Origin: JAICYJ01 sp045806525
GTDB taxonomy: Bacteria; Actinomycetota; Thermoleophilia; Gaiellales; JAICJC01
NCBI GenBank assembly: GCA_045806525.1
Contig: JBJMJD010000041.1
Location: forward strand, 1 to 49,383
DNA: 49,383 nucleotides
Direction: 5' to 3'
The position numbers and the translations under genes were made by a program. Below, in pieces: positions 1 to 7,766 of the stretch (positions within the stretch are counted from its first letter, which is position 1; each line of letters begins with the position of its first letter). The notes below the pieces were generated by a model. It made no database searches. It was not told the origin of the DNA and was given only the letters and a program-made list of their open reading frames with translations.

Positions 1-325
1 CCCACCCGCTACCGCTCTTGCTGATACTGAGCGGCCCCGCGTGTACCGACACGGTGTACCAACTGAAGAACACGCTGAACAGCAGGATGAACGCGCCTCC
101 CGCCGAGATCCAGACCGATCGCGGGACCGCCGCGAAGTCGAAGCCCGCAGCAGGCGACGACGACCGCGGCGCCGCGGCGCTGTACTCCTCCGCAGGGGGC
201 GGCGGTGGCGGTGTCGGATCAGCTTGCCGTTCCGGCGTTGCCGAGGGCTGCGTGGGGGCATGATCCGGCGTGGGATCCGGAGTGGCGTCCTCACCCGCTG
301 TCGGATCGTTTCCTTCGGTACTCAT
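1..325 (-). CDS. Proline-rich N-terminal part of a membrane protein (partial)
   Basis: Only the first 108 codons are in the window; the gene runs off the left edge. The ATG at 325 has a strong ribosome site, GGAGGT at 330-335, 4 nt away. The first roughly 65 residues are low-complexity and rich in Pro, Ala, Thr and Glu, with a run of seven prolines, so they are probably a disordered cytoplasmic segment. A hydrophobic stretch from about residue 74 (SVWISAGGAFILLFSVFFSW) looks like a membrane segment, followed by a likely extracytoplasmic part. I do not recognise the family. It diverges from the zinc-ribbon gene to its right. Confidence 0.7.
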   Translation of the reverse strand, partial: MSTEGNDPTAGEDATPDPTPDHAPTQPSATPERQADPTPPPPPPAEEYSAAAPRSSSPAAGFDFAAVPRSVWISAGGAFILLFSVFFSWYTVSVHAGPLSISKSGSGW

Positions 326-482
326 GGGGACCTCCCTTAACAACCGCGTGTGGGTGTTCGCGACCGTCGACAACCCAAAACGTGCGAGCGCGGGAAATTC
401 CTGTGGAGGTGCCTCCCGGCGAAGGCTAATCTACACGAAGCGACGGCTCTTACGGCCGTCCCGAAGGACAAGGTGGTGCGGG

Positions 483-701
483 ATGGGAGCGAGCACGGAG
501 CGACTCGACGTGGGAACCGATGCGTCGAGCTGGATCTCGGGATCGCGCGCGAAGGGTGAGTTTCGCTGTGCGGGATGCGGGTACGGGGTGACCGTTCACA
601 GGGTGCTGCCGGACTGTCCGATGTGTCGCGGCACCTCCTGGGAGCGGGTTCCCTGGCGGCCGTTCAGCCGCTCGTACACCATAGGATCTGGCGCACGCTG
701 A
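483..701 (+). CDS. Small zinc-ribbon protein, 72 aa
   Basis: Short protein with two CxxC knuckles (CAGC about 15 residues before CPMC), the pattern of a rubredoxin-like or zinc-ribbon fold binding one metal ion. The N-terminal third and the basic C-terminus show no recognisable domain. The ATG at 483 is preceded by AAGGTGG (470-476), a usable ribosome site. A longer frame-open stretch upstream begins at 270 but lacks that site and overlaps the divergent gene, so I reject the longer form. TAATCT at 427-432 could be its -10 box. Function unknown; a structural or redox-linked role is only suggested by the nearby thiol-redox genes. Confidence 0.6.
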   Translation: MGASTERLDVGTDASSWISGSRAKGEFRCAGCGYGVTVHRVLPDCPMCRGTSWERVPWRPFSRSYTIGSGAR

Positions 702-764
702 ACCAGGACTAAAGCGGCGAGGCGGACGTGTGCCTCGCCGCCGCAGCGGGAGAGGGCCGGCGGA

Positions 765-770
765 TACCCT
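765..770 (+). promoter_or_regulatory. -10 box TACCCT, 6 nt before GTG 777
   Basis: Matches TANNNT and lies 6 nt from the start codon with no ribosome site between, implying a leaderless transcript of the redox operon. No clear -35 is seen. Confidence 0.5.
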
Positions 771-776
771 GCGCGG

Positions 777-1322
777 GTGTCCGTTTCGATCCGACGAGTG
801 CTCCAGGCCGGCGCCGTGATCCTGCTGGCGGCGCTGATCGGGCTGTTCGCAAAGAGCGTGATCGACAACCAGACCTCGATCGCCGCCGACGTCGCCGACG
901 GCGGGCATCCGATGGCGCCGGACTTCACGCTCCTAAACGTGAACGGGCACGGCACGACCACGCTCTCGTCGCTCCGCGGCAAGCCGGTCGTGCTGAACTT
1001 CTGGGCGTCGTGGTGCGACCCCTGTAAGACCGAGGCGCCGGCGCTGCAGGAGCTGTCCCAGAAGTACGCCGGCCGCATGACCGTGGTCGGCCTCGACTCC
1101 CAGGACGACACCGGCGATGCCCGCGACTTCGCCCGGCGCTACGGCCTCACGTACCCGCTGGTGCACGCCGGCGGCTCCTCGATCTACCACCGCTGGGGGC
1201 TCTCCGGCTTCCCCGAGACGTTCATCATCGACAGCCACGGTCGCGTCATCCACCACTTCCCCGGCGAGATCTCGGCCGCCGACGTCGAGCAGCAGCTGAA
1301 GCCGCTGCTGGGGAACGCGTAG
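777..1322 (+). CDS. TlpA/ResA-family thiol-disulfide oxidoreductase
   Basis: Membrane-anchored thioredoxin-fold protein of 181 aa. Residues 8-28 form an uncleaved anchor, then an AhpC/TSA-Redoxin type domain. The active site is WCDPC (C80, C83) and the cis-Pro loop is GFPETF. Proteins of this family reduce apocytochrome c haem-binding cysteines or other exported thiols, taking electrons from CcdA/DsbD. That fits the next two genes, ccmH and ccdA, which overlap in tandem. The GTG start is set by a -10 box only 6 nt upstream. The stop overlaps the next start (TAGTG). Confidence 0.9.
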   Translation: MSVSIRRVLQAGAVILLAALIGLFAKSVIDNQTSIAADVADGGHPMAPDFTLLNVNGHGTTTLSSLRGKPVVLNFWASWCDPCKTEAPALQELSQKYAGRMTVVGLDSQDDTGDARDFARRYGLTYPLVHAGGSSIYHRWGLSGFPETFIIDSHGRVIHHFPGEISAADVEQQLKPLLGNA

Positions 1323-1777
1323 TGCGCCTGGCGCTGGTGCTCGCCTGTCTGCTCGGTGCGGTCGTGACGACTCCGGCGCTGGCGGCGCAGGCCACATGGT
1401 CGGAGACCGACCTCGAGAGCCAGCTGATGTGCCCGGTCTGCCACACGCTGCTGAACAACTCCGAGTCGGCCGAGGCCAACCGCATCCGCAAGGTGATCGA
1501 CGACAAGCACCGGCAGGGCTGGTCGGAGGCGCGCACCCGCGACTATCTGGTCGCCCAGTTCGGGGAGGAGGTGCTGGCCGCACCGCCCAAGCACGGCTTC
1601 TACCTGCTGGCGTGGCTGGTGCCGGCCGCCGTGCTGCTGATCGGCGCGGCGCTGGCCGTGCTGCTGGCCCGGGCCTGGCGCGGTGGTGGCGCTGGTGGTG
1701 GGCCATCGCCGCCGGCCGCGCCGGACGCCGAGATGGACGCCCGCATCGACGCGGAGCTGGCGCGGGAGGAGGCGTGA
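1322..1777 (+). CDS. ccmH: CcmH-like cytochrome c maturation protein
   Basis: 151 aa. An N-terminal signal peptide (to about residue 22) precedes the diagnostic CcmH motif LMCPVC (C37, C40), and a membrane segment lies at about 93-117. CcmH is the thiol-redox component that keeps apocytochrome haem sites reduced and presents them to the haem lyase. The C-terminal tail is a short Gly/Pro linker plus an acidic helix, without the TPR extension of CcmI fusions. It overlaps tlpA by 1 nt and ccdA by 4 nt (GTGA), so the three are surely co-translated. The haem lyase CcmF is not in the window and may lie elsewhere. Confidence 0.9.
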   Translation: MRLALVLACLLGAVVTTPALAAQATWSETDLESQLMCPVCHTLLNNSESAEANRIRKVIDDKHRQGWSEARTRDYLVAQFGEEVLAAPPKHGFYLLAWLVPAAVLLIGAALAVLLARAWRGGGAGGGPSPPAAPDAEMDARIDAELAREEA

Positions 1778-2454
1778 CCGACGCCGTGGTCGCGTTCGGC
1801 GCGGGCCTTGTATCCTTCGCCACGCCGTGCGTGCTGCCGCTGGTACCCGCCTACCTGTCGTCGATCGGCATCCGCCCGGGCGGGCCGCGCCGCTCGCTGG
1901 CCGCCGCGCTGCCGTTCGTGGCCGGCTTCACGCTCGTGTTCGTGGTGCTGGGGGTGCTCGCCGGCCTGGCCGGCGCGGCGCTCTCCGACCACCGCGAGCA
2001 GCTGACCAAGCTGTCGGGGATCGTGATCGTGGCGATGGGCCTGGGCATGCTCGGCCTGCTGCCGATCCCGTTCATCGAGCGCACCCTGGCACCGGCCGTC
2101 GAGCCGGCCCGCCGCACCGGTTCGCCGCTGCTTCTGGGCGGAGCCTTCGGACTCTGCTTCACGCCCTGTGTGACGCCTGTGCTGGCCTCGCTGCTGGCGC
2201 TCTCGGCCAGCTTCGGCACTGCCGCGCACGCCGCCGGCCTGCTGCTGGCCTACGCGGCCGGGCTGGCGCTGCCGTTTCTGCTGGCGGCCGTGGCGCTGGG
2301 CCACACGATGGCCCTGTTCCGGCTGATGCGCGACCGCTACGACCTGGTGCGCACGTTCAGCGGTCTGGTGCTGCTGGCGGCCGGGCTGCTGGTGTTCTTC
2401 GACCGCACCTTCGTGCTGAACGGCTGGGTCAACCACATCACGGAGTCGCTGTGA
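1774..2454 (+). CDS. ccdA: CcdA/DsbD-type transmembrane thiol transporter
   Basis: 226-aa polytopic membrane protein with about six segments. Two conserved Cys-Pro motifs mark the family: ATPCVLP (C19) and FTPCVTP (C132, with C128 nearby). CcdA passes electrons from cytoplasmic thioredoxin through the membrane to extracytoplasmic thiol proteins such as TlpA/ResA and CcmH, both encoded just upstream. The start is the GTG at 1774 overlapping the ccmH stop by 4 nt; the same frame stays open further upstream but the upstream part is only the shadow of ccmH. The thioredoxin reductase at 12292-13260 could feed the same electron route. Confidence 0.9.
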   Translation: MTDAVVAFGAGLVSFATPCVLPLVPAYLSSIGIRPGGPRRSLAAALPFVAGFTLVFVVLGVLAGLAGAALSDHREQLTKLSGIVIVAMGLGMLGLLPIPFIERTLAPAVEPARRTGSPLLLGGAFGLCFTPCVTPVLASLLALSASFGTAAHAAGLLLAYAAGLALPFLLAAVALGHTMALFRLMRDRYDLVRTFSGLVLLAAGLLVFFDRTFVLNGWVNHITESL

Positions 2455-2762
2455 GCGTCGTCCAGCTGGCCGGGGTGGATCTGTTCTTCCGGGGCAAGAT
2501 CGACGCCATGCTGCTCGCCAGCGGGCACGAGGTGATCGCGAAGCCGGGAGGCCCTGCACCCGACCTGGTGATCGCCGACGTCAACCGCACAGATCCAGCC
2601 GACGTGATCGCCCGCTTCCCGGGGGTCCCGGTGCTCGGGTTCGGCCAGCACACCGACCCCCAAGCGCTGCGAGCGGCCCGCCAGGCCGGGTTCGCCAAGG
2701 TGGTCGCGCGTTCGGTGCTGAGCGATCGGTTGCCTGACCTCGTGTCGGAACTGGTTCGCTAG
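2451..2762 (+). CDS. Small receiver-like (pseudo-REC) protein
   Basis: 103 aa, starting with GTG in a 4-nt overlap with ccdA. The alternating strand/helix pattern resembles a response-regulator receiver: DLVIADV (D43) sits where the phospho-acceptor strand should be, VPVLGFG fits beta-4, and AKVVARS occupies the beta-5 lysine region. The acidic pair near the N-terminus of a true receiver is absent, so phosphorylation is doubtful. There is no output domain. Its tight coupling to ccdA suggests a regulatory or scaffolding partner for the redox genes, but that is inference and the fold call is from pattern only. Confidence 0.6.
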   Translation: MSVVQLAGVDLFFRGKIDAMLLASGHEVIAKPGGPAPDLVIADVNRTDPADVIARFPGVPVLGFGQHTDPQALRAARQAGFAKVVARSVLSDRLPDLVSELVR

Positions 2763-2784
2763 ATGGGTGGGATATCCAGAGCCA

Positions 2785-2813
2785 CGCAGCTCGTGGAATC
2801 AATCATCTAGGAT
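2785..2813 (+). promoter_or_regulatory. Promoter with shared 17-nt spacer, ferredoxin copy
   Basis: CGCAGC (2785-2790), then the spacer TCGTGGAATCAATCATC (2791-2807), then TAGGAT (2808-2813), a TANNNT -10. The identical 17-nt spacer, flanked by CGTAGT and TAATCT, occurs before the MFS gene at 26091-26119. This suggests a common operator or a special sigma factor. Confidence 0.6.
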
Positions 2814-2848
2814 CCGGCGCCAGGAGAACGCCCAGGAGGCCCCGTTTC

Positions 2849-3127
2849 GTGACCTACATCATCGCCGAGCCCTGCATCGACCTCAAGGACAAGTCATGCA
2901 TCGACGTCTGCCCTGTGGACTGCATCCACGAGGCGGGCCGGATGCTGGTGATCGACCCCGAGGAGTGCATCGACTGCGGCGCCTGCGAGCCGGAGTGCCC
3001 GGTCGAGGCGATCTTCCCCGAGGACGCGCTGCCCGACAAGTGGGAGCCGTTCGTGAAGATCAACTACGCCTACCCCGACTCGCCGGCGATCGACCAGCTG
3101 GTCGATCAGGTCAAGCCGCCTGAATGA
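2849..3127 (+). CDS. fdxA: 7Fe ferredoxin (3Fe-4S plus 4Fe-4S)
   Basis: 92 aa, normal FdxA length. Cysteines at 9, 17, 21, 25, 40, 43, 46 and 50 follow the FdxA arrangement: C9, C17 and C50 would hold the 3Fe cluster; C21, C40, C43 and C46 the 4Fe cluster. This cytoplasmic low-potential carrier supplies electrons to oxidoreductases or cytochromes P450; no specific partner is in the window. Unlike most neighbours it has a proper leader: AGGAGG at 2834-2839 lies 9 nt before the GTG start. The promoter shares a 17-nt block with that of the MFS gene at 26131. Confidence 0.93.
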   Translation: MTYIIAEPCIDLKDKSCIDVCPVDCIHEAGRMLVIDPEECIDCGACEPECPVEAIFPEDALPDKWEPFVKINYAYPDSPAIDQLVDQVKPPE

Positions 3128-3134
3128 GGCGGCG

Positions 3135-4748
3135 CTACAAGTATCCCAGGTTCTCCAGCGACGCCTGGATCGCGGCTTCCTCCTCCGGGGTGTAGACCAC
3201 CTCTGAGGTCTCGCTGCCGGACGCGTCCGCCGTCTGCACCTGCCGGCCGTCCGTGAACAGCTCCGTCAGCACGCGACCGTCCATGTCGTCCGGCACCGAC
3301 AGTCCCATCGCGTGCAGCGCTGTCGGGGCCAGGTCGACGATGTTCGCGCCCTCGATCTGGCCTGCGGTCACCCCCGGGCCCAGCGCGAGCAGGATCCCGT
3401 AGCGCCGGTGCCGGCCGCCGCCGCCCGAGGCCGGCAGCCGCTCAACGATCGAGCTGGCGGCGAGCCGGTCAGACGCCACGTAGGGGTGGTCGCCGAAGTC
3501 GATCAGGATGTCGGGGATGCGGTCGAGCTCGCTGCCGTCGTACACGTCCTCGCGCCGCAGTGCCTGCACGATGATCGGCTCGCCGGTGTCCGGGTCGCGG
3601 GCCGACTCCAGCGCCTCGATCACCCGTGCCGCCACCGCATCGCGCTGGTCGTCCGCCACGTGCGCCGAGATGAACACGCTCTCGGCCGAGCGGGCGGCGG
3701 CGTACGCGAGCGTCCGCTGCTCGTCGATCGGCACCGACAGCGCCGAGTCGATGCCGCGCGCCAGCCGCTCGCGGAACCGGTGCGGCACGCGTCCCTCCAG
3801 CCCGGCCACGTCGATCCTGCGTAGCGCGTCGATCACCGACCGGGTCGAGAGGCGCTTCGACGCCACCTTCTTGGCGCTCTTCTGGCGGAACAGCAGCCCG
3901 TGCTGCTCGAGCACGGCGTTCAGGTAAAAGTTCTTCTCGTAGCGGCCGAAGCCGTGGTCGCTGACGACCATCACGAACGCGCCCCGCTCGGCCATCGCCA
4001 GCCGGTCGCCGATCACCTCATCGCAGCGCCGGTAGGACTCCTCCAGCGCCGGCAGGTGCTCGCGCGCCTTGGCCGCGTCGTAGCGCGGGTCGCTGGGATC
4101 GAGCACGTTCCAGAACTTGTGCTGGATCGGATCCGGCGCCTGGATCACCGAGAACAGCAGGTCCCAGTCGCCCTTCTCCAGCAGGTGGTTCGTCGCCACC
4201 TCCTGCTGGCGGATCACGAAGTGCGTCTGCTCGATGAACGGCGTTCCTTGCAGGCCGTCGGCGTAGGGATCGGCGCGGTAGCCGCCTGGCAGCGCCTTCA
4301 GCTCCGCCTTCAGCCCAGGCGGCCAGGTGTAGTCGACCGACTCACCGGGCGTGAACATGCCGCACACGAACGTGCCGCGCTCGAGCTGCGGCGGCGGGTA
4401 CGAGACCGGCACGGCCACCACGTTCGCGACGCGGCCGGCCGCGTCCACCAGCTCCCACAGCTTCTTGCCCTTGGCCGACCGCGACGAGACCAGCCGCCGC
4501 TCGCCGGGCAGGCCGGCCTCCCAGAAGTCGAAGATGCCGTGGCTGCCTGGATTCTTGCCGGTCGAGATCGACATCCAGGCCGGCGAGCTGTAGGGCGGCA
4601 GGCAGGACTGCAGGCGGCCGTGCCGGCCCTGCTCCAGCGCCCGCGCCAGATTGGGCATGATGCCGCGCTCAGCCAGCGGCACCAGCAGGTCCCAGGTGGC
4701 CCCGTCCAGCCCCAGCACGACTGCTTTGCCTGTCAGGTCGCTCGCCAT
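3135..4748 (-). CDS. Alkaline-phosphatase-superfamily phosphodiesterase/pyrophosphatase
   Basis: 537 aa, type I phosphodiesterase/nucleotide pyrophosphatase fold. The metal/nucleophile layout is visible: LGLDGATWD near the N-terminus (first metal Asp), YSSPAWMSISTGKNPG with the Thr/Ser nucleophile region, and VVSDHGFG in the middle (metal-binding Asp-His). There is no signal peptide, so it is probably cytoplasmic. Members hydrolyse phosphodiester or phosphate-ester bonds of nucleotides or lipids; the substrate cannot be read from sequence. It converges with ferredoxin (7 nt apart) and diverges from addB. The ATG at 4748 has TAGAGT 9 nt upstream and no ribosome site. Confidence 0.85.
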   Translation of the reverse strand: MASDLTGKAVVLGLDGATWDLLVPLAERGIMPNLARALEQGRHGRLQSCLPPYSSPAWMSISTGKNPGSHGIFDFWEAGLPGERRLVSSRSAKGKKLWELVDAAGRVANVVAVPVSYPPPQLERGTFVCGMFTPGESVDYTWPPGLKAELKALPGGYRADPYADGLQGTPFIEQTHFVIRQQEVATNHLLEKGDWDLLFSVIQAPDPIQHKFWNVLDPSDPRYDAAKAREHLPALEESYRRCDEVIGDRLAMAERGAFVMVVSDHGFGRYEKNFYLNAVLEQHGLLFRQKSAKKVASKRLSTRSVIDALRRIDVAGLEGRVPHRFRERLARGIDSALSVPIDEQRTLAYAAARSAESVFISAHVADDQRDAVAARVIEALESARDPDTGEPIIVQALRREDVYDGSELDRIPDILIDFGDHPYVASDRLAASSIVERLPASGGGGRHRRYGILLALGPGVTAGQIEGANIVDLAPTALHAMGLSVPDDMDGRVLTELFTDGRQVQTADASGSETSEVVYTPEEEAAIQASLENLGYL

Positions 4749-4757
4749 CGACCCGGC

Positions 4758-4763
4758 ACTCTA
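4758..4763 (-). promoter_or_regulatory. -10 box TAGAGT for the phosphodiesterase gene
   Basis: Reads TAGAGT on the minus strand, 9 nt before ATG 4748. It diverges from the addB -10 about 60 nt away. Confidence 0.45.
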
Positions 4764-4820
4764 CCGATCCCCCTGCGCCGTCCGAAGCAGCCGTAAGGCG
4801 GGAGGGTGGAGGGGGCGACG

Positions 4821-4826
4821 TAGAAT
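4821..4826 (+). promoter_or_regulatory. -10 box TAGAAT, 6 nt before ATG 4833
   Basis: TANNNT 6 nt from the addB ATG, without a ribosome site. It favours the ATG at 4833 over the GTG at 4830 as start. Confidence 0.5.
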
Positions 4827-4832
4827 CCAGTG

Positions 4833-7766
4833 ATGCCGCTGACGCTCCTGCTTGGTCCCGCCAACTGCGGCAAGGTGGCGCAGCTGTTCGATCGTTTCGC
4901 CGAGCAGGTCGATGCCGGCGGCGCACCCACGCTGGTGGTGCCGACCCGCCCCGACGTGGAGCTGGCCGAGCGCGATCTGCTTGGCCGCCGCAGCGCCATG
5001 CTGGGCGGCATGATCGGCACGTTCGAGGACCTGTTCGAACGCGTGCTGGAGCGCTGCGGCGAGCCGCCGGCGGCGCTCTCCACGCTCCCGCGCCGGCTGG
5101 TGCTGGAGCAGGTGGTGCGGGAGGCCGGCCTCGACCAGCTGGCCGCGCCCTCCCGCTTCGCCGGATTCGTCGACGGGCTCGGCCGCATGTTCAACGACCT
5201 GGCCGGATCGGCGCCGCCGGAGCTGCTGGAGCGGCGCCTGGCCGCGTTCGCGGAGCCCGGCCGCCGCCTCGAGCTGGCCGTCCTGCACGGCGCCTTCCGC
5301 GCGCGGCTGGCGGAGCTGGGTATCCGTGACCGGGCGGGCGGGCACGGCCGCGCCGCCGAGCTGCTGGAGACGCGCCTCGAGGCCTGGGACGACTCGCCGG
5401 TGTTCGCCTACGGGTTCGAGGACGTGTCCGGCGTGCAGCTGGCGGCGCTGCGGGCGCTGGCCGCGCGCTGCCCGGTGATGGTGTCGGTGCCCTACGAGCC
5501 GGGCCGCCCGGCGCTGGCGGCCGTGCGGCCGGCGGTGGCCGCGCTCACCGAGGGTCCGCACGAGCTGGTCGAGCTGCCGCCCGCTGACCACGTCGACTCG
5601 GCCGCCCTGCGCCACCTGGAGCGGACGCTGTTCGACGAGCGGGACGCGCCGCCGCCGCCCGAGCGGGACGGGTCGATCGTGCTGCTCGAGGCCTGCGGCG
5701 TGCGCGGCGTGGCCGACCAGGTGGCGTTCGAGGCGCTGGCGCTGATCCGCCAGGGCATCGCCGCCGAGCAGATCGCCGTGCTGGCCGCCGACACCGGCCG
5801 CTGGCGGCTGGCGCTGGAGAGCGCCTTCGCCGCGCTGGGCGTGCCGGTCGACGTGGACGCCCAGGTGGGGCTGGGGGAGACCGCCTTCGGGCAGGCGCTG
5901 CTCGGCCTGCTGCGGTTCGCCTGGTTCGACGGCGACCGCGCCGACCTGTTCCGCTTCCTGCGCTCGCCCTTCTCCGGCGTTCCACGAGCGACCGTGGACT
6001 ACGCCGAGGGCCGGCTGCGCGGCCGCGGCGCGCTCCGCCACGACGAGGTGCAGGGGTTGCTCGAGGAGCTCGACTACGCGCGCCTGCTGGCGGCGCCCGA
6101 CCGGCTGGCCGCCTCAGACGACCCGGCCGCCGCGGTGGGCGACCAGCTGCGCCGCATGAGCGCATCCGCGGCGGGTCTCACGGCGAACCGCCTGAACGGC
6201 GCCGGCGAGGCTCACGCGGCGGCGCTGCGCGCGACGCTGCGCACGCTGGAGCAGCTGGCGGGCGTGGTCGGCCTGGGGCTGGAGCCGCTCGACCGGGCCG
6301 GCGTCATCGGCCAGCTCGAGCGCACCGTGTTTCGCCCCTACAACGGCGGCGCCGGCCGCGTGCAGGCGCTGGACCTGCGACGAGCGCGCACGCGCCGCTT
6401 CCAGGCCGTGTTCGTGCTGGGCTTGGAGGAGGGCGGCCTGCCCGGGCCCGCGCGTGAGAACCCGTTCCTGAGCGCCGACGAGGCCGGAGCGCTGGGCGTC
6501 AGCAGGCTCGATCCGCTGGAGCGCGACCGTCACCTCTTCTACACGGCCGTCACCCGTCCCTGGCGGCACCTGTTCCTGTGCCGCCAGGCCGCCGACGAGG
6601 ACGGCCGCCTGCTCGAGCCCTCGCCGTTCCTGGAGGACGTCCTGCGGTCGGTCGGCGAGCACGGCATCGAGCTCCGCCGCCGCGCCATCGGCGATCTCAC
6701 CCATCCGCTGGAGCTGGCCCCCAGCGAGCGTGAGCGCCAGCGCGCCCTGGCACGTGAGCTGCGGACACGACCCGACTGGGCGGCGGCGGTCGCCGACCAC
6801 CACGGTTGGACGCGCAAGCTGGAGCGAGCGCGCCTGGCCTACCGGCGGCGCCCGCAGCTGCGAAATGCGACGGTGCTGGCAGCCCTGGCCGCGCAGGAGC
6901 GGTTCTCGGTGACCGAGCTCGAGAAGTTCGCGGAGTGCTCGTCGGCCTGGTTCGTCGAGCGGTTCCTGCAGCCGGGCGAGATCGACTACCAGTTCGGGCC
7001 CAAGGAGACCGGCTCGGTCGCACACGCCACGCTCCACAAGTTCCACGAGCGCATGCCCAGCGAGCTGGGCGTCGAGCGCGTGACCGAGCGTGAGCTGCCG
7101 GCCGCTGTGGAGCTGATGCGCCGCTGCCTGCAGGACTCCCTGGGCGGGGTCCGCATCCCCGCAGGCGTGGCCGGCCGGGCTCAGATCCGCCGGCTGGAGC
7201 GAGACCTGGAGGGCTTCCTGGCCAGCGAGGCGGCGTTCGACTCGCCGCTGGTGCCGCGCGACTACGAGGTGCGGTTCGGCACCAAGACCTCGCGACCGGA
7301 GCTGCAGCAGGGCCTGCGGCTGGAGGGCTTCGCGGTGTCCGGCACCATCGACCGGATCGACCGCGACCCCGGCATGTCGGCGCGGGGCGCCGTCTGGGAC
7401 TACAAGACCGGCAAGGGCGCCCGGTCGGCCAAGCAGATCGAGACCGAGCGCAAGCTGCAGCTGCCGCTGTACATCCTGGTCGCCCGCGACATGCTCGGGA
7501 TCGAGCCGGTTGCAGGCCTGTACCGCGCGCTGGGAGGCGAGCGCAGGGCGCGCGGAATGGCGGTCGAGGGCGAGATGGACGGCGTGATGGCCAACGACCG
7601 GATGCAGCCCGAGCAGTTCTGGGAGCAGGTCGACCGTGCGGTCGGCTACGCCAACGACATCGTGGCCCGGATCCGTTCGGGCGCGGTGCACCACGATCCG
7701 ATCTCGGGCAGCTGCCCGGAGTGGTGCCTGCGCCAGGCAGGCGGCATCTGCCGGGTGGCGAAGTGA
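4833..7766 (+). CDS. addB: AddB-like helicase/nuclease subunit with Fe-S nuclease domain
   Basis: 977 aa. The N-terminus has a Walker A-like loop, GPANCGKV (8-15), in which the usual Thr/Ser after Lys is Val, so ATP hydrolysis here may be lost. The C-terminal quarter is a RecB-type PD-(D/E)XK nuclease with the WDYKTG motif (D856, K858). It is bracketed by cysteines C702, C961, C965 and C973, which match the 4Fe-4S staple of AddB nucleases. AddB pairs with AddA to resect double-strand breaks for RecA. It overlaps addA by 4 nt (GTGA). The central helicase region is too diverged for me to number its motifs. Confidence 0.88.
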   Translation: MPLTLLLGPANCGKVAQLFDRFAEQVDAGGAPTLVVPTRPDVELAERDLLGRRSAMLGGMIGTFEDLFERVLERCGEPPAALSTLPRRLVLEQVVREAGLDQLAAPSRFAGFVDGLGRMFNDLAGSAPPELLERRLAAFAEPGRRLELAVLHGAFRARLAELGIRDRAGGHGRAAELLETRLEAWDDSPVFAYGFEDVSGVQLAALRALAARCPVMVSVPYEPGRPALAAVRPAVAALTEGPHELVELPPADHVDSAALRHLERTLFDERDAPPPPERDGSIVLLEACGVRGVADQVAFEALALIRQGIAAEQIAVLAADTGRWRLALESAFAALGVPVDVDAQVGLGETAFGQALLGLLRFAWFDGDRADLFRFLRSPFSGVPRATVDYAEGRLRGRGALRHDEVQGLLEELDYARLLAAPDRLAASDDPAAAVGDQLRRMSASAAGLTANRLNGAGEAHAAALRATLRTLEQLAGVVGLGLEPLDRAGVIGQLERTVFRPYNGGAGRVQALDLRRARTRRFQAVFVLGLEEGGLPGPARENPFLSADEAGALGVSRLDPLERDRHLFYTAVTRPWRHLFLCRQAADEDGRLLEPSPFLEDVLRSVGEHGIELRRRAIGDLTHPLELAPSERERQRALARELRTRPDWAAAVADHHGWTRKLERARLAYRRRPQLRNATVLAALAAQERFSVTELEKFAECSSAWFVERFLQPGEIDYQFGPKETGSVAHATLHKFHERMPSELGVERVTERELPAAVELMRRCLQDSLGGVRIPAGVAGRAQIRRLERDLEGFLASEAAFDSPLVPRDYEVRFGTKTSRPELQQGLRLEGFAVSGTIDRIDRDPGMSARGAVWDYKTGKGARSAKQIETERKLQLPLYILVARDMLGIEPVAGLYRALGGERRARGMAVEGEMDGVMANDRMQPEQFWEQVDRAVGYANDIVARIRSGAVHHDPISGSCPEWCLRQAGGICRVAK

